From a virus: DNA of 29,434 nt. Numbering within the stretch: the first letter of the stretch is position 1; each line of letters starts with the position of its first letter. Below, piece after piece: positions 1 through 9,588 of this stretch. The stretch covers positions 1-29,434 of IMG/VR virus record IMGVR_UViG_3300042691_019219; one strand, 5' to 3'. The translations under genes and the position numbers were made by a program. The notes below the pieces were generated by a model. That model was not told the origin of the DNA and did not search any database. It was given only the letters and a program-made list of their open reading frames with translations.

Positions 1-1751
1 TGGGATACGTCACGCTTAAAGCGGCTAACTGAATCGCGGCTGGATACACTAATACCAGCCTTTTCCATAATTCCCTTAACCTGTGAATCAGGAAGGTCAA
101 GAACCGCCTTAAATCCAATCATGGATACATTACCGTCAGATTCTACCGCTGAGCGAATAACATCCCACTCAGCAGGTCCAATCCCATATTTATTCATGAT
201 CTTGGCGAAAGGCGCTTCTAACTCAGCGAATGACTTTCCGGAGCGCATCCCCATGCCAGCGGCAAGCATCTGAGCGGTCCCGGCCATATTTGCCTCAGTC
301 CACCATTTCAAACCAATAAGCTTAAAATACTTCTGGTGCAGTTTGGAAAACATTCCCGGACTAGAGTCGCTGCTGGAAAATCTGTCGATTACATCACCAA
401 GCATTGCCTCCGCATTAACTCCGGTAAGATGTAATACATCCTTCCTCTGCGATACGGGCACGTTATCAATAAAGCTCTTAAATGAACCAAGCTGGGCGCT
501 TAAAAAGTTTTCTCCACCAGCGCGGATTACACCAGCGCGTGTTCCCAAATCTGGCAAGCTTGACAATACAGAGAATCCCAGCGAACCCATATCAACTACT
601 TTTCTGGCATTTCCAAGCCACTTAGCCATGGGGGAGTGGCCTGGAATAGACGTAGATCCATCCATTTCTGCCATGTAGTTTTGAAGCCGCTTTTGTTCGG
701 CCATATCCATGCCTTTAATTAAATTCTTAAAAGCATTTTTTGGATTTGTGCCCAATGTTTTCATTAATGCCGTGTCGCGTGAAGTGCGCCGAATCATGCT
801 CTGCAATTCTTCAGGAAGTGAGCGCCTTCCGTACTTCATCATAAAATCGTATTCAAACGACGCATTTTTGAAATGAATCAAGCGACCTTGCTCAAGGCGT
901 CTGGCCATGTCAGCGGGACGGCTAACACTTCTTATAATTTCGTCTGCATCGGCTTCGGCTGTGGTGTCTAGGCGTCCATCAACAACATCGTCATAAATTT
1001 TAGATATTACATCTTCGGCGTTTAAGTTTTGAAAGTCTCGCTTAAATGATCGATCAAAGTCGGCCCATTGAAGCATGTCTTTTGTGAACTGTTCTTTTCC
1101 AATTTGCTTCAATAGCTCTGGATCATAAGTTCGCGTAAATGTGAAGCCTTCAAGCTTGTTAACAAAGGCTCCAGCATCATTCTTTTTTACTAAGACAGCG
1201 TCATTAAGCTTTTTTATTGCCCTAGCAATCCCAAGTGCTTCAACAGACTTCGTAATTCCTGGCGTGCCATTTTCTTTAGCAAGTTCCGCCGTTTCAATAA
1301 TGATTTCTCTATCAAGCTGTCGGCCCTTAAACACTTCAAGAAGTCCGGGAGATTTCTCGATTTCAGAAATAAAAAGTTCAGCAAGCTCCGCTTCCGTAGT
1401 CTTTGCGTCATAGTCAATGCTTAGACGGCCCTCATGTACATTTTTAAATGTCCCGCCGAACTTTGCCCTTAAGCCTTCGGCCTTTGTTTTGAATTGTGGA
1501 TCAGAGATAAATTCTTTAAGGCGATTCATCTTTGCAATATTCTGAAGCGTCTTAATTTCGTAAATCTCAGCAGCGCGGCGGTAGCCGTTAAGCATCTCCA
1601 AGGCTTTGCGACGAAACTCAATAGTTGGGTTTCCCCCAGCCTTAAGGAAAGCTTCGCGCCTAGCTTTATTCATAGAATTAAAAACGTCTTCCAGGTCAGC
1701 CCGGTCAGCTTCAGGAAAAGCTTTTAATACTTCTTCAATACAGTTAGCCAT
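1..1751 (-). CDS. Large DNA-ejection (internal virion) protein, gp16-like, 5' part; continues beyond the left edge
   Basis: An uninterrupted reading frame begins at the ATG at 1751 and runs off the left edge, giving at least 583 residues. The start is preceded by a good AGGAG site and overlaps the stop of the upstream gene as TAATG, so translation is coupled. The first 200 residues are charged and helical. Around residues 380-400 there is a hydrophobic stretch (GSLGFSVLSSLPDLG), and near residue 480 the motif GLKWWTEAN, both of the kind seen in the very large last protein of podovirus ejection modules. Position at the end of a gp11-gp12-gp13-gp14-gp15 series supports a role in forming the channel or carrying DNA across the envelope. 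The C-terminal part, where other domains could sit, is not in the window. The role is inferred from position and style, not from a catalytic motif. Confidence 0.75.
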   Translation of the reverse strand, partial: MANCIEEVLKAFPEADRADLEDVFNSMNKARREAFLKAGGNPTIEFRRKALEMLNGYRRAAEIYEIKTLQNIAKMNRLKEFISDPQFKTKAEGLRAKFGGTFKNVHEGRLSIDYDAKTTEAELAELFISEIEKSPGLLEVFKGRQLDREIIIETAELAKENGTPGITKSVEALGIARAIKKLNDAVLVKKNDAGAFVNKLEGFTFTRTYDPELLKQIGKEQFTKDMLQWADFDRSFKRDFQNLNAEDVISKIYDDVVDGRLDTTAEADADEIIRSVSRPADMARRLEQGRLIHFKNASFEYDFMMKYGRRSLPEELQSMIRRTSRDTALMKTLGTNPKNAFKNLIKGMDMAEQKRLQNYMAEMDGSTSIPGHSPMAKWLGNARKVVDMGSLGFSVLSSLPDLGTRAGVIRAGGENFLSAQLGSFKSFIDNVPVSQRKDVLHLTGVNAEAMLGDVIDRFSSSDSSPGMFSKLHQKYFKLIGLKWWTEANMAGTAQMLAAGMGMRSGKSFAELEAPFAKIMNKYGIGPAEWDVIRSAVESDGNVSMIGFKAVLDLPDSQVKGIMEKAGISVSSRDSVSRFKRDVS

Positions 1752-3484
1752 TAGCTCCTACCTACGCATGTGAACATGGCTTTAATAATTCCCTCGCCAT
1801 CGCTGCGAGCTTTTTTGTATCCAGCTAAAACACCGCCCTGCTGCTTGGATTTTCCAGTGATATCTTCAAGCATTGCTTTTTCGCCAGGAGAGAGCGCACC
1901 GGCTGCGTCCAATTCATTCACGATTTCCATAGCCTCCTGCTTTGCTTCAGCAAGCGCCTGGTCTTCCAGGGGAGGCAGTTCAGAGCGACGCTCTAGTTCA
2001 CGCAAGGCGCGAGCGTCATCAAGGCTATAAAAAAGCTTTTCATCTGGCGAATTGTAACGTCCCAGGGATTCGTCAATTTCCCCCTGTTTTAGGCCAGCTA
2101 GATACTTTGGGTCTGACTCAATTGAATTTAGCGCCTTAAGTTTTGACCTGGATTCAGGGAATATCATTACGCTGTTGTGTCTTGCGCTGCCATCTTCTGC
2201 GCCATCTACAAAATGAATTCCGTCATATCCTTGCTCGCGTAACCTGGCGTTAAATTCCTCAGTTTTGCCAGCCGCTTCGAGTGCGTCATATAACCTTGCT
2301 GGATGGACGGGAGCTCCATCATTTAAACGCTTGGCAATGTCATTCGACTTTGGAAGTAGATCAATCGCCGCTTCTGCTGCATTTTTGGGAACATAAGCCG
2401 CATCTCCCAAAGAAAGAAGCTTGGCACCTGACAAATCAAGCTCATGGATTAGGCCGGGAGATTCGTTAAATGTCGAAGCCGCATAGCCATTTGCTACATA
2501 TGGGTCATCAACTAAGTAGATGCCACTTCCAAAGTCGCCGCGAGAGTTTTTGTATTGCTCTGGAGTGATATTATCAAATGCCTCTGCACGAGAAGAGGTT
2601 CCCAAATATAGCTTACGGCTAACCGGAGCAGAAGAATCGATTGGCTCAAATTTGTACCCGGAGCGGCCTGAAAAATCCGTATCGGGCCTCGGTCCAATTC
2701 CAGTGCGCTCACGATTAAACACGTCCTCAAATAGCTTTACATCAGGAAATCTTCCATCAAGGATCTGGCTTGCCGAAGATTCAACCATACGGTGATTTGT
2801 TGGATTTGCGCCCCTTTTGGATTCCAGGTATCGCCCTACGCCATATCCAAAGCCTTCAATTCCAGCGCCAACAAAGCCGCCTAAAGCAATATTTGCCATA
2901 GACTGAGAAAGAGAAACGTCCATCTCCAACTGTCGATTTCTTGCTATCTCAAGTGCTTCAAAAGGTAATTGGGTTACAGCACCCTCAACCGCGCCGCGAG
3001 ATAATGCCCCGGTTAGCGTTGTAGACCGCAATAAAGCAGGCGCGGCTGCGGCAGAGCTAACCGCCCAACCCCCAAGGATATTTGCGCCAAATTCAAGCGG
3101 GTCCATGAGATGTGCGGCCATATTTGCGCCAAAGCCCGCAATGCCGCCACCGCCAGCGGTATAGATTCGATTTTGTAAAACTTGGCGGCGCTTATGCGCA
3201 TCTGCAATATACTCCGCAACCTCTTCTTTTTTGGGCTCAGTCCAAGTAATTCCGGTGCCCATGTACTTTTCATTAAGCTCAGCAACGGACAGCGTTTTTT
3301 GCCCAGGCATTTCATCAATGGTCTTTGTGGCCATCATGTCTGCAATGGTCATCAAGCCAGTTGATTCTTTAGCCAACTCAAATTCAGAGCTAATTACGTC
3401 CCAAGAAGAAGACGGCAGCACGTCTCCGGCATGGTTTTGCCAGAAATCCGGACTAGGTTCTTCTTGTACGAATGGGAGGGCCAT
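1751..3484 (-). CDS. Virion/ejection protein with an ADP-ribosyltransferase-like domain
   Basis: A 577-residue protein. Residues 1-105 are acidic; residues 108-220 are rich in Gly and Ala with hydrophobic helices, fitting a membrane-interacting ejection protein. Residues about 291-450 resemble the ART fold found in phage polyvalent proteins: a first strand KLYLGTS, then FGSGIYLVDDPYVANGYA (the G-x-GIY-x-x-D-x-P-x-x-A pattern of PARP-like folds), and late GYDGIHF and HNSVMIF segments. The usual first-strand His is Leu here, and the usual catalytic Glu near the last strand is not evident, so activity is uncertain. The gene overlaps both neighbours by TAATG. It could be the first half of a large ejection polyprotein that is split here into two genes. 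A virion role is inferred from the operon. Confidence 0.7.
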   Translation of the reverse strand: MALPFVQEEPSPDFWQNHAGDVLPSSSWDVISSEFELAKESTGLMTIADMMATKTIDEMPGQKTLSVAELNEKYMGTGITWTEPKKEEVAEYIADAHKRRQVLQNRIYTAGGGGIAGFGANMAAHLMDPLEFGANILGGWAVSSAAAAPALLRSTTLTGALSRGAVEGAVTQLPFEALEIARNRQLEMDVSLSQSMANIALGGFVGAGIEGFGYGVGRYLESKRGANPTNHRMVESSASQILDGRFPDVKLFEDVFNRERTGIGPRPDTDFSGRSGYKFEPIDSSAPVSRKLYLGTSSRAEAFDNITPEQYKNSRGDFGSGIYLVDDPYVANGYAASTFNESPGLIHELDLSGAKLLSLGDAAYVPKNAAEAAIDLLPKSNDIAKRLNDGAPVHPARLYDALEAAGKTEEFNARLREQGYDGIHFVDGAEDGSARHNSVMIFPESRSKLKALNSIESDPKYLAGLKQGEIDESLGRYNSPDEKLFYSLDDARALRELERRSELPPLEDQALAEAKQEAMEIVNELDAAGALSPGEKAMLEDITGKSKQQGGVLAGYKKARSDGEGIIKAMFTCVGRS

Positions 3485-5970
3485 TACTTAGAGGTTCCTT
3501 TCGTCGGATATTGGTCAATTGCTTTTAACTGCTCATTTGTAATGCCAAGTTTTCTGGCAGAAGCTTCTCGCTCAGGAGGGATATCGCCAGCATTAGCTTC
3601 TGGGGCCGAAAGCTTTGGCATGTTCTTTTCCCAAAAGCTCTTATTGTAGTTAATGGCGTCAACGCTCGGATTAATGCTGGATTTGCTAAAGCTGATTTCA
3701 ACTGGCTTGCCAGATTTGTCCGTTAGAGGAATCCACATTTTTCCAGCAGGCACCATGAAACGAGCGCCAGAAGAATCTTTCTTTGTAACCCAACGACCAT
3801 TTTCAATTGCCAATTTCAGTTTATTGGCCAGTACGCCAGAATCTTTTTCAAGCTGACCGCCAGGAGGTACAATGCCTCTCTCTCCCCAAGTTTGTGGATC
3901 GCGGATCGACTCCATTTCGCCCTTAATGTATTTGGGATTCGTCATCACAGAGCCAATAACCTTGGGCACAAAAACCGTATCTATCGTGTGATAGTGTTGA
4001 CCAATCATTTTCTCAAAAGCAGCATTGGTGGATTCCTCATTTGTAAATCCGCCAGTGTTCTTGGTATTAATTGCCTCAAGAACAATTGCCTCTTTCATAG
4101 TCTCAGCAAGCTTCACGTTTGCTGCCCATGGTCCAGTCGCAGAAAACGCCTTATAAGTATTAGCAAAGGCTGTATCAACCCGCTTCCTAATGTCAGATTC
4201 TTGCTCTTTTCCTACTGACTTAAGCAATGCATCACGGTTTTCTTTTTTGAAATTGGAAAGCATTGATGCCATCGATTCAGGAGATTCCATGTAAAAGGCG
4301 TTACGAAATCTCTGGTCAAGCTTTGGCTCAAGCTGATCCATGACGACTGGCGCAAACCCTTGCGCACGCTCTTTAATGCTAGAAAGATACGCAGCGGCTT
4401 GATTTGGATTTTCCTCGCTGAGTTTATTTAAATTGCCGACAATCGCCTCAACTTCTGGCTTGGTAAGGGGATTAAATGGCATTTCAATTTGATTAGAAAT
4501 CTGACGCCTAGATTCGATTCGAGCAAAGTCTGGAATGGCGTTTGATATGCCGCCGTCCATTTCTTTTTGAAAATGCGACTCAGCATATAATGCCGGGTCT
4601 TTCTGTCGCTCGGACATGACGCGATTCCAAACCTCATTATTTATTGATTCATAGGTTCGCTTATGTTCATAACCAAAGTTTTTACTATCAATGTTCATCT
4701 TTCCAAGCTGAGCGTCATACTCTTGCTCCAATAGCTTGTTGTACTTCTCCCTTTCGCCTGGGCTCATGGACCAAAGCTCATTTCTTACTTGGGCATAGCT
4801 AAGTCCAAGCGCCAAAGTGACCGTTGCCTCGTTAGCTTGGTCTTTGGTGATGACCTTTTTCTTTGCCAGTGCATCAAAACTAATAATCATGGAGCGAGCC
4901 TCTAGCTCATCAAATCTTTGAAGTGCTTCAGGCTTAGGGTCAGTCAACAATGCACGATAGCTTTGAAGTTTTCCATTTAGCATGGCTAGCTGCTTACGGT
5001 CGCCTTGCTCGGAAACATTCAAGAGTCGATTGCGAATTCTATCAATGTCAGACGGCTTAAGAACTGAAGCCACAAGCATTGGGTCTAAATCGGTGCCAAA
5101 AACACCAGACTTCATCCCACCCAAAGAAATGGTTTTTTTGCCATCCTTCTCATCAACGCCGACTTTGTAGTTTTCCTCCTTCGACATGATGAATTCGCCG
5201 GTAGTGGGGTCAACCGGAGCCGTTTCCGTAATATGGTTTAGAATAGCTAAACCTTCGGCGGCCTTTTGTTCATTTTGGGCGTATCCAGAAAACAGAGCAT
5301 CAATGTATGTTTTTGCTCCATTCCGATAAATTTCTTGAGCCTCGCCTGGTGTATTAATTGTGCCAACGCTTCCCTCTAAATCCTGGCGAAGCGCCTCAAT
5401 TTGGTCATAAGCGTTTTGCAGAGAAGGGTTGTTGATTAGGAAATTTGCGCCTGTGTTTGCTCTAATCTCGATGTTTTTCTTGTAGGTAAGGGCCTTGGTT
5501 ACGTTTTCCCATTGTACGCCATTAACATAAGATGACTGGAACATGCGCTCCGTCTGGCCGCGATACATGCGCTGTGCATCGCCTGTTGGCATTGCCTTTA
5601 ATCCCTCTGCTTGGCGAGTATCTAGCTCTTTTCGTAGAGCCTCAGAAAAGCCAGAAACGTCATAGACCAACTCACCATTGGGGCCGAGAATGTCATTCCC
5701 ATCAGCGTCTTTTTTAGTGTAGTTGAGCTTTAGTTCCTGCTCTTTAGCTGTCAGCCAACGGATATCTTCTGAATGCCTGTCAGCAACAGCATCGGATTCC
5801 ATTGCTCGCTTACGGGCCTGCATAAGATTACTGCCCAGCTCGCCCAGGGCACCGCCGAAATTGGCAAGCGCAGCGGCGTCTCTACCGAATCGCTCGGGAG
5901 CAATATCAGTTGCCGGTGGAGCATCTGGAAACTGATTATTTGCGTCTTGAAATACAGGAATTGTCGGCAT
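3484..5970 (-). CDS. Large internal virion protein, gp15-like
   Basis: An 828-residue, largely helical and charged protein, starting with an N-terminal segment (MPTIPVFQDANNQFPDAPPA) of a type common in podovirus internal virion proteins. A coiled-coil-like stretch from about residue 30 to 90 (GGALGELGSNLMQARKRAME) follows. No transglycosylase motif or signal peptide is visible. An AAGGA site lies upstream of the ATG, and the start overlaps the preceding stop as ATGA. Its length and place between the gp14-like and the largest ejection proteins match T7 gp15, which helps build the trans-envelope DNA-ejection tube. The assignment rests on gene order and general composition rather than a diagnostic motif. 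Confidence 0.72.
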   Translation of the reverse strand: MPTIPVFQDANNQFPDAPPATDIAPERFGRDAAALANFGGALGELGSNLMQARKRAMESDAVADRHSEDIRWLTAKEQELKLNYTKKDADGNDILGPNGELVYDVSGFSEALRKELDTRQAEGLKAMPTGDAQRMYRGQTERMFQSSYVNGVQWENVTKALTYKKNIEIRANTGANFLINNPSLQNAYDQIEALRQDLEGSVGTINTPGEAQEIYRNGAKTYIDALFSGYAQNEQKAAEGLAILNHITETAPVDPTTGEFIMSKEENYKVGVDEKDGKKTISLGGMKSGVFGTDLDPMLVASVLKPSDIDRIRNRLLNVSEQGDRKQLAMLNGKLQSYRALLTDPKPEALQRFDELEARSMIISFDALAKKKVITKDQANEATVTLALGLSYAQVRNELWSMSPGEREKYNKLLEQEYDAQLGKMNIDSKNFGYEHKRTYESINNEVWNRVMSERQKDPALYAESHFQKEMDGGISNAIPDFARIESRRQISNQIEMPFNPLTKPEVEAIVGNLNKLSEENPNQAAAYLSSIKERAQGFAPVVMDQLEPKLDQRFRNAFYMESPESMASMLSNFKKENRDALLKSVGKEQESDIRKRVDTAFANTYKAFSATGPWAANVKLAETMKEAIVLEAINTKNTGGFTNEESTNAAFEKMIGQHYHTIDTVFVPKVIGSVMTNPKYIKGEMESIRDPQTWGERGIVPPGGQLEKDSGVLANKLKLAIENGRWVTKKDSSGARFMVPAGKMWIPLTDKSGKPVEISFSKSSINPSVDAINYNKSFWEKNMPKLSAPEANAGDIPPEREASARKLGITNEQLKAIDQYPTKGTSK

Positions 5971-6437
5971 CAGAGTTTTCCTTTATCTTCAATGCGACGG
6001 TCATAAATGTATGGATTCTTAGAGAATCCAGTCAAAATGCTGCTTGCCCCTGATAGCATTCCCGCAACTTCCGCATCATCGCCCATGAATCTGCTTAGTT
6101 CACTTTCAGTCATAAGCGTCTGCTTTCTATATCTAGCCGCAGATTCGATTGTGCGTATTTCATCAAATGCATTAGCCGCAGATTCTTCAAGCATAAGTAG
6201 GGGAGTTCCACTTAATTGAACACCAGAGCGACCAAACGCGGATATTTGCGCACTTTTAATGCGGTCGTATCTTCTCCTGGTTAAGTCGATTTCCCGATTG
6301 GCCGCTATATCTACCTGCGCAGATTGAGCTTCTTTTGCTCTTGCCTCAAGCTGATATGCTTCTGATTTAGATTGCCCGGAACGGATACTTCCGTATGCCT
6401 GAAGTACAGTTCCGATTGCTAATGCTTCGCCTGACAT
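5970..6437 (-). CDS. Internal virion protein, gp14-like
   Basis: A 155-residue protein starting MSGEALAIGTVLQAYGSIRS, followed by a long amphipathic helix rich in Ala, Glu, Gln and Arg (residues 20-80) and a segment ISAFGRSGVQLSGTPLLML. This Gly-Ala hydrophobic start, helix and SG(V/L)xxxGTP turn is characteristic of the small internal core protein family that includes T7 gp14, which inserts into the outer membrane during infection. GAGG lies about 8 bases ahead of the ATG, and the start overlaps the stop of the GNAT-like gene (TAATG). Gene order gp12-gp13-gp14-gp15 supports the call. Confidence 0.78.
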   Translation of the reverse strand: MSGEALAIGTVLQAYGSIRSGQSKSEAYQLEARAKEAQSAQVDIAANREIDLTRRRYDRIKSAQISAFGRSGVQLSGTPLLMLEESAANAFDEIRTIESAARYRKQTLMTESELSRFMGDDAEVAGMLSGASSILTGFSKNPYIYDRRIEDKGKL

Positions 6438-6886
6438 TAGAACAACCTCGCGTATAAATTGGCGTCTGCGCCATCAGGAAGATAACGGCGCATAACGCCC
6501 TCAAGCTGGAACCCAAGAACTTTGGCAAACTTATTGCCTTGACCATAGTCAGTGCGAACATTGACGGATACGCGCTTTAATTCCTGGCGGTCAACCGCAT
6601 AGTCAATAAGCGCCCCGCAAATCTTCGTCAGAGCTAAAGGATATTTTTCGGTTTCTTTGCTAAAAACAGCCCAAAGTTGGGAGCAGCCGCCCCAATGACG
6701 AAGTGATCCTGCAACACCGTGAAGATTTCCGCCGCTTTCACCAAAGCCAACGGCCAGACTATCGTGGTTCATCTTAGAAAGCCGGATAAGATCCTTACTG
6801 CATCCTATCTCTCCGATAGAAAAACAGTCTTTGACGTTTAATTCGTCAATGTCATCAGGGTTAATTTCAAAGACTTTATACTTCAC
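6437..6886 (-). CDS. GNAT-like phage protein in the gp13 position
   Basis: About 149 residues if begun at the GTG at 6886 (MKYKVFEINPDDID). A longer frame reaches a TTG at 6913 but would overlap the upstream gene more and lacks a ribosome site; GGGTGG lies ahead of the GTG. Features of an acetyltransferase fold are visible: a GVAG strand, an amphipathic helix, a basic strand with VSVNVRTD, then NKFAKVLGFQLEGVMRRYLPDG, which matches the late GNAT motif (a helix followed by LGFxxEG). T7-like phages carry such a GNAT-like protein between nozzle and internal-protein genes, often called gp13. It may act as a virion assembly factor rather than as an enzyme. Confidence 0.72.
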   Translation of the reverse strand: MKYKVFEINPDDIDELNVKDCFSIGEIGCSKDLIRLSKMNHDSLAVGFGESGGNLHGVAGSLRHWGGCSQLWAVFSKETEKYPLALTKICGALIDYAVDRQELKRVSVNVRTDYGQGNKFAKVLGFQLEGVMRRYLPDGADANLYARLF

Positions 6887-9002
6887 TGAAAACCACCCGT
6901 GAAGAAAGTCCAAGTATTGTGCAGGGCCATGGTTCTTCCATGGCTAATGCAAATCCAGCATCAGTCCCAGAGCTTCCAGGAATAGATACTTGTTTTGTGC
7001 CAGTGAATGTTCCCCATGGAGGTGCTGCTGTATAGTCAAATGGGATTGGCTCAAAATCTGTATTATCCTCAAATCCAGTTTTGCGTAAATGCCTATCGGG
7101 ACCAATCCGCAATCCCCAAGACTGGTGCAAACGAAGCGTTACTTCATCAGCCCTTTTTTCAGATGCGAGTGGGATTTCTGGATTGTTTCCGCCCTCAATT
7201 TGAAGCAGACGAAGATAGCCGCGTTGCAGGTATCCGAGGGTTACTTTTGTGGCCGCAACGGGAAGGGTAATTTGACCGGAGCCATTTACATCAATTTCGG
7301 CATTATAGACTATTACCCCAGATGCATTCTCGGCTACGCAATATGGGGAAGTGCTGGCAAACATGGTAAATCCACTCCATGCAGTTGCAGATGCACCAAC
7401 TTGCGCATAGGCACAATCAAGAAAAATATTTACCGTGTTGAGTGTGTAATCACCAGTAAGAGTTAAGTGGCTCTTAATGTCGTCTAGATATTCAACGAAG
7501 TAGTGCTGAGTTCCATTGAGATATCTTGAAACAACCAGCCACAGGCGGTCTTTTTTGGTGTCTGTAGACGGAACAACGCAAGCTGCCGCGACAGCAACAA
7601 CCTCTTCATCGTCACTGTTTCCACCCAAAATGTGTGAGTGCCATGCTGCAATTTGCTGTTGCTTGTCTCGGGTAAGCCCATAGAGCCGCCCCGCCGAATC
7701 ATATGCCCATTGAATTACTGCTGGCGATGTTTGTAGGCTCAATCCCAAAACTTCACTTTCCGATTCATAATCGTCATGCGCAGTTGCAATGTGATTTGCA
7801 AATAGCGTCAAATTCGTTGCTTGGTAAGCATCGGCGTCAAAATTAAATCCGATCTCTCGAATGATTTGGCCGGACCTTTGCACAAAACTAATTGCATAGT
7901 CAGATTTAAGGGCCTGAACCTTTGCGCTTCCATGTGTTGTTTCTTCGTCGAACTGAACCCTTAACGTAGTCCCGTCTTCTACAAATACGCCAACCCACTC
8001 AGAGCTTGCCGTTCCGATTGTCAATTTTTTCCCGCCAACCATCCAGCGAATCTGGTTTAAGCGAGCACTTGCAAGCGTGAATCTTTGAGGATCTGCAACC
8101 CCAGCAGTTGCAGGAATGTCATGCATTTGAAAGTAGTCAGAAACTTGACTCGCCCAAAATGTATCTGGCTGTGATGTGTTTCCGCCAAAAACAAGGCGCT
8201 GATTGTATGCCGTTACCGTTCTTGGAAATCCCCTGTAGGTGCTCCATGCGCCCTCTTGCCATTCTGTTAGTGCGCCGGTTCCGCTCAGCGTTGAAGTAAC
8301 GGTAGCACTTACAACCGTTGTGCTTGTGAATCCAGTTACCTTAAAGAAACCGTCAGTTCCGTATCTAAAATAAGTGCCAACATGCCCAGAGTTGAAAAAC
8401 GCAGCCGAAGCTGTAACCGTAATATTTCCAGTTGTTGCAGATGGAGTCAGAGTTGTTGAACTGATATTCGTGTCACGATACGGGATTGAATAATGTGCGG
8501 CCCTGGACGAAACGCTTGCTAGACCAATATAGGCATCTAAGCTAAATGCAGCCGTTGAAGTTCTACGAAGAACATACGGCTCAAAAGCATTACTGGTAAT
8601 AAATAACGTTTCCCCAATTTGGGTGTACTGAATCTCGGGAAGAAATATGCTCGCATCTACCGTAATGGGGCTTCCTGTCGGAGTAATTACTGAATTATCA
8701 GACACTCTGATGCAGCGGAATGTTAGCGACGTGCTGGACGCGGCAGCGACCTCAACAACAAAAATGTCTGCCGCACTATCATAAGAGCAGGCAAATGGAA
8801 TAAGTGTTGCAAATTTATTGCCCTGCGTTTCTTTTACATACCTTGTTCCAGGGCGACGAGTTGCGGCTCCACCAGGCAAGACAATAAAGTTTCTGGCACG
8901 CCTAAGCCCTAATGTATGCTGGGCAAGATCCGAACGCGCCTCTAAAAGAGGGCCTGCCTCGCCTCCGAGAAAGTTTTGTTTTGCAACAACCTTCCTGGGC
9001 AT
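6876..9002 (-). CDS. Tail tubular protein B (nozzle, gp12-like)
   Basis: A 708-residue protein with the family's typical N-terminus: a short basic start, NFLGGEAGPLLEARSDL and ARNFIVLPGGAATRRPGTRY. This conserved region docks the nozzle subunit into the tail. The rest is beta-rich with many Thr, Ser and Gly residues. It forms the distal tail tube through which DNA leaves the particle, beneath the gp11 ring. GAGGA precedes the ATG at 6 bases, and the start overlaps the gp11 stop (TAATG). Length is close to that of T7 gp12 (about 790). The call is firm. Confidence 0.93.
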   Translation of the reverse strand: MPRKVVAKQNFLGGEAGPLLEARSDLAQHTLGLRRARNFIVLPGGAATRRPGTRYVKETQGNKFATLIPFACSYDSAADIFVVEVAAASSTSLTFRCIRVSDNSVITPTGSPITVDASIFLPEIQYTQIGETLFITSNAFEPYVLRRTSTAAFSLDAYIGLASVSSRAAHYSIPYRDTNISSTTLTPSATTGNITVTASAAFFNSGHVGTYFRYGTDGFFKVTGFTSTTVVSATVTSTLSGTGALTEWQEGAWSTYRGFPRTVTAYNQRLVFGGNTSQPDTFWASQVSDYFQMHDIPATAGVADPQRFTLASARLNQIRWMVGGKKLTIGTASSEWVGVFVEDGTTLRVQFDEETTHGSAKVQALKSDYAISFVQRSGQIIREIGFNFDADAYQATNLTLFANHIATAHDDYESESEVLGLSLQTSPAVIQWAYDSAGRLYGLTRDKQQQIAAWHSHILGGNSDDEEVVAVAAACVVPSTDTKKDRLWLVVSRYLNGTQHYFVEYLDDIKSHLTLTGDYTLNTVNIFLDCAYAQVGASATAWSGFTMFASTSPYCVAENASGVIVYNAEIDVNGSGQITLPVAATKVTLGYLQRGYLRLLQIEGGNNPEIPLASEKRADEVTLRLHQSWGLRIGPDRHLRKTGFEDNTDFEPIPFDYTAAPPWGTFTGTKQVSIPGSSGTDAGFALAMEEPWPCTILGLSSRVVFSEV

Positions 9003-9574
9003 TAGTTCCTCACATCAATATATGCATCAGCAATTGGGCCTTCAGGGGTTCTCTTTTTGGAATTTTGATAGCGTGCCGACTTAAGGCTCATTTCGTAGCC
9101 GCGCATCATGGATTCGGCAACGGTAGTGGATTGCGTTAATGCGTAAGCGCACTCGGCTGCAATACGCCAAGAAAGGCACTGAGAAAATGAATAAGACCAC
9201 TGTTGAGGATTGGTATTCTCAAAGATGTATTCCATCTTAAATGGCTCATCATTTGCCAAAATGTATTCATCTCGGATTTCGTAATCCTGCTTCCAGTCTT
9301 CGCCTTTAATGATGTTTATAAAGTCGGCTGGCTTGATGTAGGCAAATGACCATTCGCTCATTGTGTCTTCAAAGTCAGACACAGAAGCCATTTCGACAGT
9401 CTTGGTCGCAAAGGACCAAGGGTAAGCCTCAAGAACTTCATTCCGGCAAAAGCCAAAAATGGCGTTCACAATTCTGGCTGTTTTATTGTCTTGTGATAGA
9501 GAGGTTATTGGCTCCTGACCCAATTTGATTAGGCCAAGATTTGCAACTGCAACTTCGGAAATCGCCAAAGACAT
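9002..9574 (-). CDS. Tail tubular protein A (gatekeeper, gp11-like)
   Basis: A 190-residue protein. The segment AVANLGLIKLGQEPITSL followed by RIVNAIFGFCRNEVLEAYPWSFA matches the gp11 family, which has an N-terminal ALxxLG-x-I helix and a xxxLxxxPWxFA motif. The later FSQCLSWRIAAECAYALTQS helix is also typical. Twelve copies would form the ring between portal and nozzle. The gene directly precedes gp12 and lies behind a strong hairpin (9589-9629) that separates it from the capsid genes. A GGGG run lies very close to the start codon. Confidence 0.92.
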   Translation of the reverse strand: MSLAISEVAVANLGLIKLGQEPITSLSQDNKTARIVNAIFGFCRNEVLEAYPWSFATKTVEMASVSDFEDTMSEWSFAYIKPADFINIIKGEDWKQDYEIRDEYILANDEPFKMEYIFENTNPQQWSYSFSQCLSWRIAAECAYALTQSTTVAESMMRGYEMSLKSARYQNSKKRTPEGPIADAYIDVRN

Positions 9575-9588
9575 TCATTCCCCAAGTC

